Shown here one piece after another: positions 8,413-16,561 of a stretch of DNA of 64,000 bases. The position numbers were made by a program, and so were the translations under genes. The DNA comes from Micromonospora chaiyaphumensis (GTDB lineage Bacteria > Actinomycetota > Actinomycetes > Mycobacteriales > Micromonosporaceae): NCBI RefSeq assembly GCF_900091435.1, contig NZ_FMCS01000003.1:1-64000 (forward strand), read 5' to 3'. Under the pieces are notes generated by a model. The model did no database searches and was not told where the DNA came from. It worked only from the letters and a program-made list of their open reading frames with translations. The first letter of the stretch is position 1. Each line of letters begins with the position of its first letter.

Positions 8413-9024
8413 ATGGGTGACGCAGCCGACTCACGGCCCGCGATGCGCGGGGCCGGCGGGAAGCCGTCGGCGGCGCGCGAGCGGATCCTGGCCGCCGCCG
8501 ACCGGCTCTTCTACCGGGAGGGCATCCGGGCGGTGGGCGTGGAGAAGGTGATCGCCGAGGCGCAGGTCACCCGGGTCACCTTCTACCGGCACTTCCCCAC
8601 CAAGGACGACCTGATCGCCACCTACCTCGCCGTCCGATCTCAGCGGGAGCGGGAGGCGCTGGCCGAGGCGCGCGCCGCGCTGCCAGGCGACCACCGGGAG
8701 GTGCTGCGTGCCATCGTCGACGCCCTCATCGCCGAGAGCCGGTCACCCGGCTTCCGCGGCTGCCCGTACGTGAACGCCGCCGCCGAGTACGCCGACCCCG
8801 ACCACCCGGTCCGGCACGCCGTGGCCGAGCACCGCGCCTGGTTCACCGGCCAGATGGCCGAGCTGATGACCGAGCTGGGGCATCCTGACCCGGGCCTGGC
8901 CGCCGAGCAGATCATGATTCTCCGCGACGGGGCCATGACCGCCGCGTACCTCGACGACCGCGAGCGCGTCGCCGCCGCGCTGGTCGCCGCCGGCCGGGCG
9001 ATCGTCGGCTACCGGGAGGAGTGA
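8413..9024 (+). CDS. TetR/AcrR family regulator
   Basis: 203 residues with an N-terminal TetR DNA-binding domain (about residues 20-65: ARERILAAADRLFYREGIRA, then FYRHFPTKDDLI) and an effector domain containing FRGCPYVNAAAEYAD. It resembles the regulator at 2609-3181 in both parts, so the two are probably distant paralogues. AAGGAGGGAACG precedes the ATG. Its 3' end overlaps the convergent MFS gene by 16 bases. Likely target: the divergent hydrolase/SRPBCC pair. Confidence 0.85.
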   Translation: MGDAADSRPAMRGAGGKPSAARERILAAADRLFYREGIRAVGVEKVIAEAQVTRVTFYRHFPTKDDLIATYLAVRSQREREALAEARAALPGDHREVLRAIVDALIAESRSPGFRGCPYVNAAAEYADPDHPVRHAVAEHRAWFTGQMAELMTELGHPDPGLAAEQIMILRDGAMTAAYLDDRERVAAALVAAGRAIVGYREE

Positions 9025-10331
9025 GAGCCGATCCGCCGCCGGCTCCTGGTCAGGGGACCATCCGCCGGGCTCCGCCACCCGCCACCCGCCACGGCATGAC
9101 TCATGGACTGCCCGCCCGAACGGTGCGGACGAGAGTATCGAGCGCCGAGGCGTACCGTCGCCGCGCCCAACAGGGTCGCGGCGGCCAGCGGCAGCCACAG
9201 CGCCGCCGCGCCCAGGCTTTGCAGACCGGTGATGATGAGGGGATCGACGGCCCGGGCCAGGCCGTAGCTGAGCTGCCAGCGGGCGAGCGCGCGCCCCACC
9301 AGGTGTGGCGGTACCGACTCGATCACCAGCGGCACGCTGCTGCCGCTGTAGAGAATTTCACCCAGCGTGTAAGGCACGATGGCCAGCGCGACGAGCACCG
9401 TGCCGCGGTCGCCGCCGGTCGCCCCGCCGAGCCAGAAGCCGAGGTAGGACACGGCGAGAAACAGGCCGGACCAGAAGAGCACGGTGCGGTGCGGCCACTT
9501 CGCGAGGCGCACCACCACGACCAGCTGCAGTGCGATCACCATGACGGTGTTGGCGACGAAGATGCCCGAGGGCCACGCCAGGGACGCGTGCAGGCCCTGC
9601 ACCAGCAGCAGCGGCAGGGCGATCTCGAGGATGTCGGCGTGGAACGCGTACGGGATGCCGGCCAGGGCCAGGAGGGTGACGGTGCGTAGGCCGGCGCCGC
9701 GCGCCTCCCTCGTCGGCGCCGCCGGGGCGGTCGCCGGCACATCGTGCTGGGGCAGCGGCACCCGGGCGATCACCGCCGCGCCGAACGCGCACCCGAGCGC
9801 CGTCGCCAGCGCGAGCCAGCGGAGCACCTCCGGCCCGCTCGCGACCAGAACGGTGCCGAGCAGGGCGCCGGCGCCCAGGCCGGCGTTGCGCAGCGAGCGG
9901 CCCGTGGCCAGCGCCGCCGCACGCTGGGCCGGGCCGGCGAGCGCGGCGACCAGGGCGGAACTGGTGGGAGGTGCGATCTGCGTGCCGACGCCGATGAGCA
10001 CCGCACCGATCGCGAATCCGGCGACGCCGGGCAGCAGGGCAAGCAGCAGCGACCCCACCGCTCGCACCAGTAGCGCGGCGACGGCGGGGGCCCGCCGCGC
10101 CCCGCGGTCGATCCAGCCTCCGGCGAGCGGGACGGCGCCGAGGCCGGCCAGCATGCCGACGGTCAGCGTCATTCCGGCCTGCGGCGCGCTGAGCCCGATC
10201 TGCACGGCGTAGATCACGATGAAGGGGCGCAGCATCCCGGAGGTCGCTGCCTCGACCGCGGCGCTGAGCGCGTAGCGGCCGCCGCCCGGGATGCGGGCCA
10301 GCTCACGGAGGGTCGTACGGGTGGTCGTCAC
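9009..10331 (-). CDS. MFS transporter (exporter type)
   Basis: 440 residues with about twelve predicted membrane helices, two six-helix bundles separated by a loop near residues 195-215. A typical loop motif GGWIDRGARRAPA follows helix 2. The last about 45 residues are polar and basic and probably cytoplasmic. The start is GTG 10331. The cargo is unknown; drug or metabolite efflux driven by proton motive force is the family expectation. It is divergent from an ArsR-type regulator across a gap with TTGACG/CGTCAA half-sites, so that regulator probably controls it. Confidence 0.85.
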   Translation of the reverse strand: MTTTRTTLRELARIPGGGRYALSAAVEAATSGMLRPFIVIYAVQIGLSAPQAGMTLTVGMLAGLGAVPLAGGWIDRGARRAPAVAALLVRAVGSLLLALLPGVAGFAIGAVLIGVGTQIAPPTSSALVAALAGPAQRAAALATGRSLRNAGLGAGALLGTVLVASGPEVLRWLALATALGCAFGAAVIARVPLPQHDVPATAPAAPTREARGAGLRTVTLLALAGIPYAFHADILEIALPLLLVQGLHASLAWPSGIFVANTVMVIALQLVVVVRLAKWPHRTVLFWSGLFLAVSYLGFWLGGATGGDRGTVLVALAIVPYTLGEILYSGSSVPLVIESVPPHLVGRALARWQLSYGLARAVDPLIITGLQSLGAAALWLPLAAATLLGAATVRLGARYSRPHRSGGQSMSHAVAGGGWRSPADGPLTRSRRRIGSHSSR

Positions 10332-10383
10332 GGCTCGGATCGTCCGGCCCTTCGGCTGCGAAAAGACCCGGGTTGGCCGGCGT

Positions 10384-10421
10384 CGTCAATCCATGCCTCG
10401 TCGATTGACGAACGACGTCAA
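10384..10421. promoter_or_regulatory. Operator half-sites between MFS and ArsR-type genes
   Basis: CGTCAAT (10384-10390), ATTGACG (10404-10410) and CGTCAA (10416-10421) are alternating half-sites of one motif. TTGACG-N5-CGTCAA (10405-10421) is a palindrome of the size used by winged-helix ArsR dimers. The cluster lies 29 bases before the regulator start. Confidence 0.55.
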
Positions 10422-10449
10422 CCGGTCTGCCCGGGCGCGGACCCCTGCC

Positions 10450-11541
10450 ATGATCGGTAGCGTGGTCACCTCGATCGACATCGCCGGCGTACCAGCCGAT
10501 CGGATCCGGATCACGCCGTCGCCGCTCGCGGAGCTCGGCGCGGTGCTGCACGTGCTCGCGGCGCCGCAGCATCACCCGGACACCGCCGCGGCGGTTGCGA
10601 GGATGGCGGCGGCCCTTCCCCCGGAGCTGGCTCCAGACCTCGAGGAGCTTGATCTGCTCTGGCACTCCGGCCGGGCCGACTTCCTCTTCCCGCCCGATCC
10701 CCGGCCGAGCCTGCGCGCGGAACTGGACGACGTCGACCGCCTGGACGACGAGCGGTGGGTCGCTGCGGCGCTCGCCGCCCATCGAGCCGTCTCACCGGCG
10801 CCGCGAACGTGGTCGCCGCTGCGTGACCCGATCGTGCGGCAGCGGGCGCTGGCCGCCGCCCGCGCGCGAGGGCCGCGGCAGGCGGCGTGGGCCGAGCGGG
10901 TGCTCGCCGATCCGGCCGCCGAGCGTGAACGGGTACGACGCTTTCTGCTCGCCTGCGAGTCCGCCTTCTTCGGCACGGTCTGGCAACGCGTCCGCCCGGC
11001 GCTCGCCGAGGAAGCCGACCGTCGACGCGTCGACCTGGCCCGCGAGGGTATCGGCGCGATCGGCCGGATCTCGCACGCCATCGGGGTCGACACCGATCGC
11101 GGCGTTCTGACGATCGACAAGCTGCAGGACCAGACCGCAGACGGTCGCGGCGGTGGGATGACGCTCATCCCGAGCGCGTACGGCGCCCCGCACATGACCG
11201 TCGTGTACGCGCCCGGCTGGCTGCCCGTGCTGCAGTATCCGGCACCGGGCTGGGATCCGCGCCCGGTGTTGCGGGTGGACGAGCTGGACGCCCGGCTGAC
11301 CGCGCTTGCGCATCCGTTGCGGCTACGTTTCTGCCGCACGCTCGCCCGGGGCCCGCACACGACCGGCGAACTGGCCGACTTCTGGCAGGTGACGGCGCCG
11401 GAGGTGTCCAGGCACCTCGCGGTGCTGAAGGCGGCCGGGCTGCTGATCTCGGCGCGCCGGGGCCGCTACGTGACGTACCGCCTGGACATGGAGGCCTGCA
11501 CCGGCCTGGGGCAGCAACTGGTGGACGTCCTCGGGCGCTGA
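10450..11541 (+). CDS. ArsR-type winged-helix regulator with long N-terminal domain (DUF5937-like)
   Basis: 363 residues. The C-terminal quarter is an ArsR-like winged helix (LTALAHPLRLRFCRTLARG, HTTGELADFWQVTAPEVSRHL, VLKAAGLLISARRGRYVTY). The about 270-residue N-terminal domain resembles the helical DUF5937 type found in actinobacterial regulators and probably senses a ligand; I see no cysteine pair for metal binding. ATG 10450 is preferred; GTG 10462 is an alternative. It is divergent from the MFS exporter with shared half-sites between, so it probably represses the exporter and itself. Confidence 0.8.
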   Translation: MIGSVVTSIDIAGVPADRIRITPSPLAELGAVLHVLAAPQHHPDTAAAVARMAAALPPELAPDLEELDLLWHSGRADFLFPPDPRPSLRAELDDVDRLDDERWVAAALAAHRAVSPAPRTWSPLRDPIVRQRALAAARARGPRQAAWAERVLADPAAERERVRRFLLACESAFFGTVWQRVRPALAEEADRRRVDLAREGIGAIGRISHAIGVDTDRGVLTIDKLQDQTADGRGGGMTLIPSAYGAPHMTVVYAPGWLPVLQYPAPGWDPRPVLRVDELDARLTALAHPLRLRFCRTLARGPHTTGELADFWQVTAPEVSRHLAVLKAAGLLISARRGRYVTYRLDMEACTGLGQQLVDVLGR

Positions 11542-11567
11542 ACAGCCACGCCGGTAGTCTGGCGATC

Positions 11568-12116
11568 ATGGCGGACTGGGAGATCCGTCCGGCCTCGCTG
11601 GCGGACGTCGAGGCGGTGGCCGAGCTGCGGGCCGTGGTGCTGCGGGCGGATCTGGAGCGGCTCGGGCGGTACGACGAGCAGCGGGTGCGGCAGCGACTGC
11701 GGGACGGGTTCGCGCCGGTGCACACGTGGATGATCGAGGTGGGCGGGGTGTTCGCCGGCTGTGTGGCGCTGCGGCCGGCCGAGGACGCCCACTGGTTGGA
11801 GCACTTCTACCTGGTTCCGCACCTGCAGGGCGGCGGCATCGGTGCGGCCGTGCTGCGCGGGCTGCTGGAGCGGTGCGATCGCGATGGCACCGTGGTCCGG
11901 CTGAACGTGCTGCAGGGCAGCCCCGCCCGGCGGCTGTACGAGCGGCACGGTTTCACGGTCGAGAGCGAGGATCCGGTGGACGTGTTCATGGTGCGCGAGC
12001 CGGCCCGGACAGGTGCCCGGGCCGGGGTCGCACGTCGTGAGGTGCCGCCTCAGGTGCGCGGCGCGGCAACGGCGGCCTGGGCGTCGACGACGCCCCAGCC
12101 GTACAGCGGCGTGTAG
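11568..12116 (+). CDS. GNAT family N-acetyltransferase
   Basis: 182 residues; the acetyl-CoA binding signature is in FYLVPHLQGGGIGAAVLRGLL and the final GNAT segment in ARRLYERHGFTVE. The acceptor is unknown. TAGTCT lies seven bases before the ATG, a leaderless arrangement. The last about 45 residues lie beyond the GNAT fold and overlap the convergent subtilase gene by 67 bases; that tail is low in recognisable structure, so the reading frame may have extended there by loss of an earlier stop. Confidence 0.82.
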   Translation: MADWEIRPASLADVEAVAELRAVVLRADLERLGRYDEQRVRQRLRDGFAPVHTWMIEVGGVFAGCVALRPAEDAHWLEHFYLVPHLQGGGIGAAVLRGLLERCDRDGTVVRLNVLQGSPARRLYERHGFTVESEDPVDVFMVREPARTGARAGVARREVPPQVRGAATAAWASTTPQPYSGV

Positions 12117-13108
12117 ACGCCGCGCAGCCCGACGATCGGGGTCCGGGCGGTCGACATCAGCACCGAGTACACGTTGGCCACGCTGCGCCCCTGGGCGACG
12201 AGAAGCGCCGCCACGCCCGACACGTACGGCGTGGCCATCGACGTGCCGGCGAAGGCGTCGTAGTCACCCTGCCCGCAGGTGGCCGAACCGGCGCCCACCG
12301 GGACGCTGGACCAGACGTCGTCGTCGCAGTTGACCAGGCCGGCCCCGCCGGGCGCGGCGACGGCCTTCAGGTCGGCCTTCACCCCGAGGTTCGAGTACCA
12401 CGCCTTGACCTCGTTCCGGTCGGTGGCGGTGACGCAGAGGGCGCCGGCCTCCCAGGCCGGGGTGTCGCACAGCGGCGCCGTCTCGTTGCCGGCGGCCGCG
12501 ATGACGGCGACGCCCTTCGCCTGCGCGTACGTGATCGCCGCGGTCGCCTCGGACTCCAGGCCGGTGAGGGTGAGGGCCTGGGTGCCGGGCTGTGCGCCGA
12601 GGCTGAGGTTGACCACCTTGGCGCCGTGGTCGGCCGCGTAGCGGATGCCGGCGGCGATGTCGGCGAAGCTGCCGCTGCCCGCCTCCAGCACCTTGATCGG
12701 CATGATCTTCGCGTCGCGGGCGACGCCGGCGACGCCCACACCGTTGCCGGTGGCCGCGGCGGCGATGCCGGCCACGTGGGTGCCGTGCTCGTCGCCGGCG
12801 TCGGGCAGGCCGTTGGGGCCGCGCCAGTCGCCGTTGCCGCAGGAGGTCGTGCCGCAGCCGACGAAGGTCGCGCCGGGGACGAGCTTGGCCGCCAGATCCG
12901 GGTGGCCGAGGTCGACGCCGGTGTCCACGACCGCGATGACCACCCCCGCCCCCGTGCTGGTCGCCCAGGCCTGCTCGGCATGGATCTGCCGCAGACCCCA
13001 CTGCTTGTCGTACAACGGATCGTTGACGGCCGCCTGGGCGGGCGCCGCGGTGGCCGCCACCAGCGCGGTGACGACCGCGGTGCCGGCTAGTGAGCGGGTG
13101 AACGACAT
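12050..13108 (-). CDS. Secreted subtilisin-like serine peptidase (S8, thermitase-like)
   Basis: 352 residues. A Sec signal peptide ends at AQA-AVND (about residue 26). The triad is complete: Asp in AVVDTGVDLGHPD, His in DEHGTHVAGIA, Ser in GTSMATPYVSGVAALL, with the oxyanion Asn in AAAGNE. The mature sequence starts almost at once with DPLYDKQWGLRQIHAEQAW, the thermitase-type N-terminus; there is no I9 propeptide of the usual size. Cys residues (VGCGTTSCGNG, LCDTP, LCVT, NCDDD, TCGQG) suggest extracellular disulfides. GGAGGAGAG precedes the ATG. It is divergent from the CIS baseplate block, sharing a 131-base gap with it. Confidence 0.93.
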   Translation of the reverse strand: MSFTRSLAGTAVVTALVAATAAPAQAAVNDPLYDKQWGLRQIHAEQAWATSTGAGVVIAVVDTGVDLGHPDLAAKLVPGATFVGCGTTSCGNGDWRGPNGLPDAGDEHGTHVAGIAAAATGNGVGVAGVARDAKIMPIKVLEAGSGSFADIAAGIRYAADHGAKVVNLSLGAQPGTQALTLTGLESEATAAITYAQAKGVAVIAAAGNETAPLCDTPAWEAGALCVTATDRNEVKAWYSNLGVKADLKAVAAPGGAGLVNCDDDVWSSVPVGAGSATCGQGDYDAFAGTSMATPYVSGVAALLVAQGRSVANVYSVLMSTARTPIVGLRGVYTPLYGWGVVDAQAAVAAPRT

Positions 13109-13189
13109 GAGGCTCTCCTCCCGACGGACAGCAGTTCATCTATGCATCGGGGATCGGGCGCGAAACGCAACAGCGGCAGGGTCCTCGGC

Positions 13190-13232
13190 GTGACGCGGGC
13201 GTGACGGCGGGGCGACGGCTCCGCGGGACCCT
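13190..13232 (+). promoter_or_regulatory. SARP-type operator and -10 for the CIS baseplate block (site A)
   Basis: Three heptamers at exact 11-base steps, GTGACGC (13190), GTGACGG (13201) and GCGACGG (13212), are followed after eight bases by GACCCT (13227-13232), and seven bases later by GTG 13240. SARP regulators bind direct heptamer repeats at 11-base spacing about eight bases upstream of -10. The same arrangement occurs at three other promoters in this locus. It also supports 13240, rather than GTG 13201 inside the repeats, as the first codon. Confidence 0.72.
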
Positions 13233-13239
13233 CGGCGGC

Positions 13240-13893
13240 GTGAGCAGCTTCCCGGGCAGCCCGCGTACCCTCCGCGGCGCCATCATCGCGGTGGACCCGC
13301 TGGGGCCGCTGTCCCGGGTGGTGGTGTTCCAGTACAACCCGGACCAGGTGCAGCGCACCATCGCGCCCCGCTCCGGCGGGGAGTCCGGACAGCGGGCCGC
13401 CGACGCGCACCGGGCCTGGGGCGCGCCCACCGAGACGATCACCATGACGGTCGACGTCGACGCCGCCGACCAGTTGGAGACCGGCGACCCGGTGGCCGCC
13501 ACCGTCGGTGTCCTGCCCCAGCTGTCCGTGCTGGAGATGCTGCTGCACCCGGGCAGCGTCCGGGTGATCGCCAACTCGGTGCTGCTGGCCGCCGGGACCA
13601 TCGAGATCCTGCCGGTGGAGCTGCCCATGGCGGTGCTGGTCTGGGGGCCGGCGCGGGTGGTGCCGGTGCGCATCACCCAGCTCGGCGTCACCGAGCAGGC
13701 GTTCAACCCCGCGCTGAGCCCCATCCGCGCCACCGTGGACGTCTCCGCCCAGGTGCTCACCTACGACGACCTGTCGCTGACCGACGTCGGCTACGGGCTC
13801 TACCTCGCCCACCTGGTCGCCAAGGAGGTCCTCGCCGTGGTGGGCGCGGTCTCCGGCGCCGTCGACGCCGTCACCGACCTGGCCGGAGCGTGA
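13240..13893 (+). CDS. CIS tube/baseplate protein (CIS_tube N-terminal domain family)
   Basis: 217 residues. RGAIIAVDPLGPLSRVVVFQYNPDQVQRTI is the characteristic start of the contractile-injection-system tube protein N-terminal domain (Pvc7/Afp7-like), with the N-P-D/E segment typical of these tail-tube initiators; the rest is strand-rich. In related particles this protein joins the inner tube to the hub with a LysM partner. It is the first gene of a tightly coupled baseplate operon; the LysM gene starts two bases after its stop. The start choice rests on the upstream repeats and -10 (leaderless GTG). Confidence 0.82.
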   Translation: MSSFPGSPRTLRGAIIAVDPLGPLSRVVVFQYNPDQVQRTIAPRSGGESGQRAADAHRAWGAPTETITMTVDVDAADQLETGDPVAATVGVLPQLSVLEMLLHPGSVRVIANSVLLAAGTIEILPVELPMAVLVWGPARVVPVRITQLGVTEQAFNPALSPIRATVDVSAQVLTYDDLSLTDVGYGLYLAHLVAKEVLAVVGAVSGAVDAVTDLAGA

Positions 13894-13894
13894 C

Positions 13895-14194
13895 ATGACC
13901 GGGCGCTACGACTCCGTACCCGTCGTCGGAACGACCGTGCCCGACGGCGCCGGCGGCCTGCGCGAGGTGCGCTACCTGCGGCGGCGGCCCCTGCCGGAGC
14001 TGCGCGACGTGCGGGCCGCCGCAACCCACCGGGTGACCGCCGGGGACCGGATCGACCTGGTCAGCCACCGGTACCTGGGTGACGCCACGGCGTGGTGGCG
14101 GATCGCCGACGCCAACGGGGCGCTCGACCCGGAGGCGCTGACCGGCCCGGACGCCGAGGGCGAGCTGATCGTCATTCCGCTGCCGGGGGTGTGA
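13895..14194 (+). CDS. LysM-domain baseplate protein of the CIS
   Basis: 99 residues. The C-terminal half is a LysM-type fold (THRVTAGDRIDLVSHRYLGDATAWWRIADANG, ending VIPLPGV), as in phage gp53/gpX-like baseplate proteins and the C-terminal part of Pvc7/Afp7. Here it is a separate gene, right after the tube-initiator gene that it is fused to in some systems. The LysM probably serves assembly around the hub rather than peptidoglycan binding, as no signal peptide is present. The next gene begins two bases after its stop. Confidence 0.85.
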   Translation: MTGRYDSVPVVGTTVPDGAGGLREVRYLRRRPLPELRDVRAAATHRVTAGDRIDLVSHRYLGDATAWWRIADANGALDPEALTGPDAEGELIVIPLPGV

Positions 14195-14195
14195 G

Positions 14196-15347
14196 GTGCT
14201 GCTCGGGTCCGGGCTGCGGCTCACCGTCCTGGCGGGACGGACCGTGCCGCTGCCGCTGTCGGTGGACCTGGCCCAGCGGTGGCGCTCCACCCGGGTCACC
14301 GAGAGCGACGCCGAGCGCAGTGCCTTCTCCCTGGTTTTCGACGCCGGCCGGGCCAGCCCGCTGGCCGCCGTGGACAGCCCGTTCGGGCCGACCGGGCCGC
14401 TGGTCCCGTTCGCCCGGGTGGTGCTGGTGCTCACCTTCGGCGTGGTGCCGGTGGTGCTCTTCGACGGCATCGTCACCGAGACCCGGCTCGACCCGGGCAC
14501 CGGCGCCGGGCGGGCCACCTTCACGGTCACCGGGGAGGACGTGGGCAACCTGCTCGACCGCGAGGACCGCGACGTCGAGCATCCCGCCCTCGACGACTAC
14601 CTGACCGTGCTGAAGATCCTCGCCCCGTACGCGGCGCGCGGCATCCTGCCCAAGGCGCTGCCCGCCCCGGTCACCGACCCGCCGCTGCCCATCGACCGGA
14701 TCCCCACCCAGCACGGCACCGACCTGGAACACCTCGCGGAACTCGCCGGGCGGCACGGCTACGTCACCTACGTCGACCCCGGCCCGGTGCCCGGGCTCAG
14801 CTCGTTCTACTGGGGACCGCCGGTGCGGCTCGGCCTGCCGCAGCCCGCGCTCGCCGTCGACCTGGGCTCGGACAGCAACGTGCGGGAGGTCTCCTTCCGC
14901 ACCGAGGCGACCCGGCCGGCCACGGTCACGGGGGCGGTGCACGACCGGCGTACCGGCGTGACCCTGCCGGTCGCCGCGGTGGCCAGCACCCGGCCGCCGC
15001 TGGCGGCCGTACCGTTCGCCCTCGCCAACGCCGGGGACGTGCGCCGCCGCCGGCTGCGCGAGGGCAGCAGCGACGCGGTCTCCGCTTTCGCCCGCGCGCA
15101 GGGCGAGGTGGACCGCGGCGCCGACGCGCTGGTCGCCGAGGGCACCGCCGACGGCGCCCGCTACGGGGCGGTGCTGCGCCCGCGCGGCCTGGTCGGCATG
15201 CGCGGCGCCGGCTGGAGCCACGACGGCCTCTGGTACGTCCGCCAGGTCGAGCACGACCTCGCCTACGGCGGCTACCGCGTCGGCTTCACCCTGTCCCGGG
15301 ACGGGCACGGCTCGATCACCCCCGCGCTGCCCCGGAGCCCGTCATGA
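14196..15347 (+). CDS. CIS hub protein (gp27/phage late control D-like)
   Basis: 383 residues with the layout of the gp27-like part of VgrG/Pvc8 hubs: an N-terminal barrel (LRLTVLAGRTVPLPLSVDL), a middle region with IPTQHGTDLEHLAELAGRHGYVTYVDPG, which is the typical hub D-domain segment, and a C-terminal barrel ending WYVRQVEHDLAYGGYRVGFTLSR. The trimeric hub caps the tube and holds the spike. In many CIS the hub and OB-fold spike are fused; here the spike base is the next gene. The start is GTG. Confidence 0.85.
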   Translation: MLLGSGLRLTVLAGRTVPLPLSVDLAQRWRSTRVTESDAERSAFSLVFDAGRASPLAAVDSPFGPTGPLVPFARVVLVLTFGVVPVVLFDGIVTETRLDPGTGAGRATFTVTGEDVGNLLDREDRDVEHPALDDYLTVLKILAPYAARGILPKALPAPVTDPPLPIDRIPTQHGTDLEHLAELAGRHGYVTYVDPGPVPGLSSFYWGPPVRLGLPQPALAVDLGSDSNVREVSFRTEATRPATVTGAVHDRRTGVTLPVAAVASTRPPLAAVPFALANAGDVRRRRLREGSSDAVSAFARAQGEVDRGADALVAEGTADGARYGAVLRPRGLVGMRGAGWSHDGLWYVRQVEHDLAYGGYRVGFTLSRDGHGSITPALPRSPS

Positions 15348-15366
15348 CCACCCGGGAGGAGCGGCG

Positions 15367-15864
15367 ATGACCCGGCAGTTCTTCGGCGTCTACCGAGGCA
15401 AGGTCGAGCAGAACGTGGACCCGATGCTGCGCGGGCGGGTGCAGGTCTCGGTCCCCAAGGTGCTCGGCGACGGCCGGTTGGCCTGGGCCGAGCCCTGCGT
15501 GCCCTACGCCGGCAACGGCGTCGGCGGGTTCAACCTGCCGCCGGTGGGCGCCGCCGCCTGGGTGGCGTTCGAGGGCGGCAACCCCGACTATCCGGTCCTG
15601 CTGGGCTGCTACTGGCAGGTCGGCGAGTCGCCCGCGCCCGGGCTGCCGCAGCAGCGGGTGTTCCAGTCCGACTCGGTGAGTGTCACGGTCAGCGACCTGC
15701 CCATGGTGGGCGGCCTGACCATCGAGGTGGGGCCGCCGGCCGTGCTCATCCCGCTCAAGGTGGTGCTCGGCTCCGGCGGGATCGAACTGTCCACCGGGGC
15801 CACCAAGGTCGTCCTCGACGGTGTGCGGGTCTCGGTCAACGACGGCGCGCTGGAGGTGATGTGA
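15367..15864 (+). CDS. CIS spike base protein (gp5 OB-fold / baseplate protein V)
   Basis: 165 residues: an OB-fold typical of gpV/gp5 and the C-terminal part of VgrG (FFGVYRGKVEQNVDPMLRGRVQVSVPKV, VGAAAWVAFEGGNPDYPVLLGCYW), then a short strand-repeat tail ending in SGGIELSTGATKVVLDGVRVSV, which would start a triple beta-helix needle. With the preceding gene it makes up a split VgrG. AGGAGCG lies just before the ATG. The next gene overlaps its stop by one base (TGATG). Confidence 0.88.
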   Translation: MTRQFFGVYRGKVEQNVDPMLRGRVQVSVPKVLGDGRLAWAEPCVPYAGNGVGGFNLPPVGAAAWVAFEGGNPDYPVLLGCYWQVGESPAPGLPQQRVFQSDSVSVTVSDLPMVGGLTIEVGPPAVLIPLKVVLGSGGIELSTGATKVVLDGVRVSVNDGALEVM

Positions 15865-16181
15865 TGCCCGGGCCCCTCGTGCACCAGGGCGCCGTGGTGA
15901 TCTGCGCGCACGGCGGCCAGGCCATGCCCACCGTGCCCAACCCCCGGGTACGGGTCGGCGGACAGGCCACCGTGCTGCTCGCCGCGCCGTGGACGGTGGC
16001 GGCGTGCCCGTTCCCGCCGGTCTCCGGCGGTCCGTGCGTGACGAGCGTGTGGAGCGTCGGCAGCGTCCGGGTGCGCTCGATGGGACAGCCCCTCGTGCTG
16101 GCCTCCGGCCTGGCCACCTGCGCGCCCACCGGGGTGCCCCTCGCGGTCACCGCCAGCCAGTTCCGGGCGGTGGCGACGTGA
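15864..16181 (+). CDS. PAAR-like spike tip protein of the CIS
   Basis: 105 residues, Gly/Pro/Val-rich and strand-forming, with PGPLVHQGAVVICAHGGQA at the start and paired Cys/His positions (VICAHGG, AACPFPP, GGPCVTS, LATCAPTG) that could hold a metal ion at a cone apex as PAAR proteins do. Its position directly after the OB-fold spike gene is where tip genes occur. The similarity to canonical PAAR is weak, so the tip role is inferred mainly from context and composition. The gp25 gene overlaps its end by four bases (GTGA). Confidence 0.65.
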   Translation: MPGPLVHQGAVVICAHGGQAMPTVPNPRVRVGGQATVLLAAPWTVAACPFPPVSGGPCVTSVWSVGSVRVRSMGQPLVLASGLATCAPTGVPLAVTASQFRAVAT

Positions 16182-16561
16182 CCGCCGGCCGGCACGTCGG
16201 CTTCCCGCTGCGCGTCGGCGGCCGCGGCCGCACCGCCCTGGTCGGCGACGAGGATTACCTACGCGGCCTGGTCGAGGCGGTGCTGTTCACCCGCCCCGGC
16301 GAACGGGTCAACCGGCCCGACTTCGGCAGCGGCGTCGACCGGCTGGTCTTCGCACCGGCCGGCGACGAGATGGCGCACGCCACCCGGGCGCTGGTGCACG
16401 GCGCCCTGCAACGCTGGCTCGGCGACCTCGTGCAGATCGACGACGTGCGGGTCGAGGCGGCCGACGCCCAGCTGCGGGTGACCGTCAGCTACGTGCCGCT
16501 GGTCGCCGGGGCGGCCGTCGGCGAGCGGCGCAGCCTCACCGTGGTGGGCGGCACCCCGTGA
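16178..16561 (+). CDS. gp25-like baseplate wedge protein of the CIS
   Basis: 127 residues with the gp25/GPW lysozyme-like family signature: DEDYLRGLVEAVLFTRPGERVNRPDFGSGVDRLVF, where the E-R-x-x-R-P-x-F-G motif is diagnostic. gp25 homologues nucleate sheath polymerisation at the baseplate. The start GTG overlaps the previous stop, and the next gene overlaps its own stop by four bases, so it is translationally coupled on both sides. Confidence 0.9.
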   Translation: MTAGRHVGFPLRVGGRGRTALVGDEDYLRGLVEAVLFTRPGERVNRPDFGSGVDRLVFAPAGDEMAHATRALVHGALQRWLGDLVQIDDVRVEAADAQLRVTVSYVPLVAGAAVGERRSLTVVGGTP

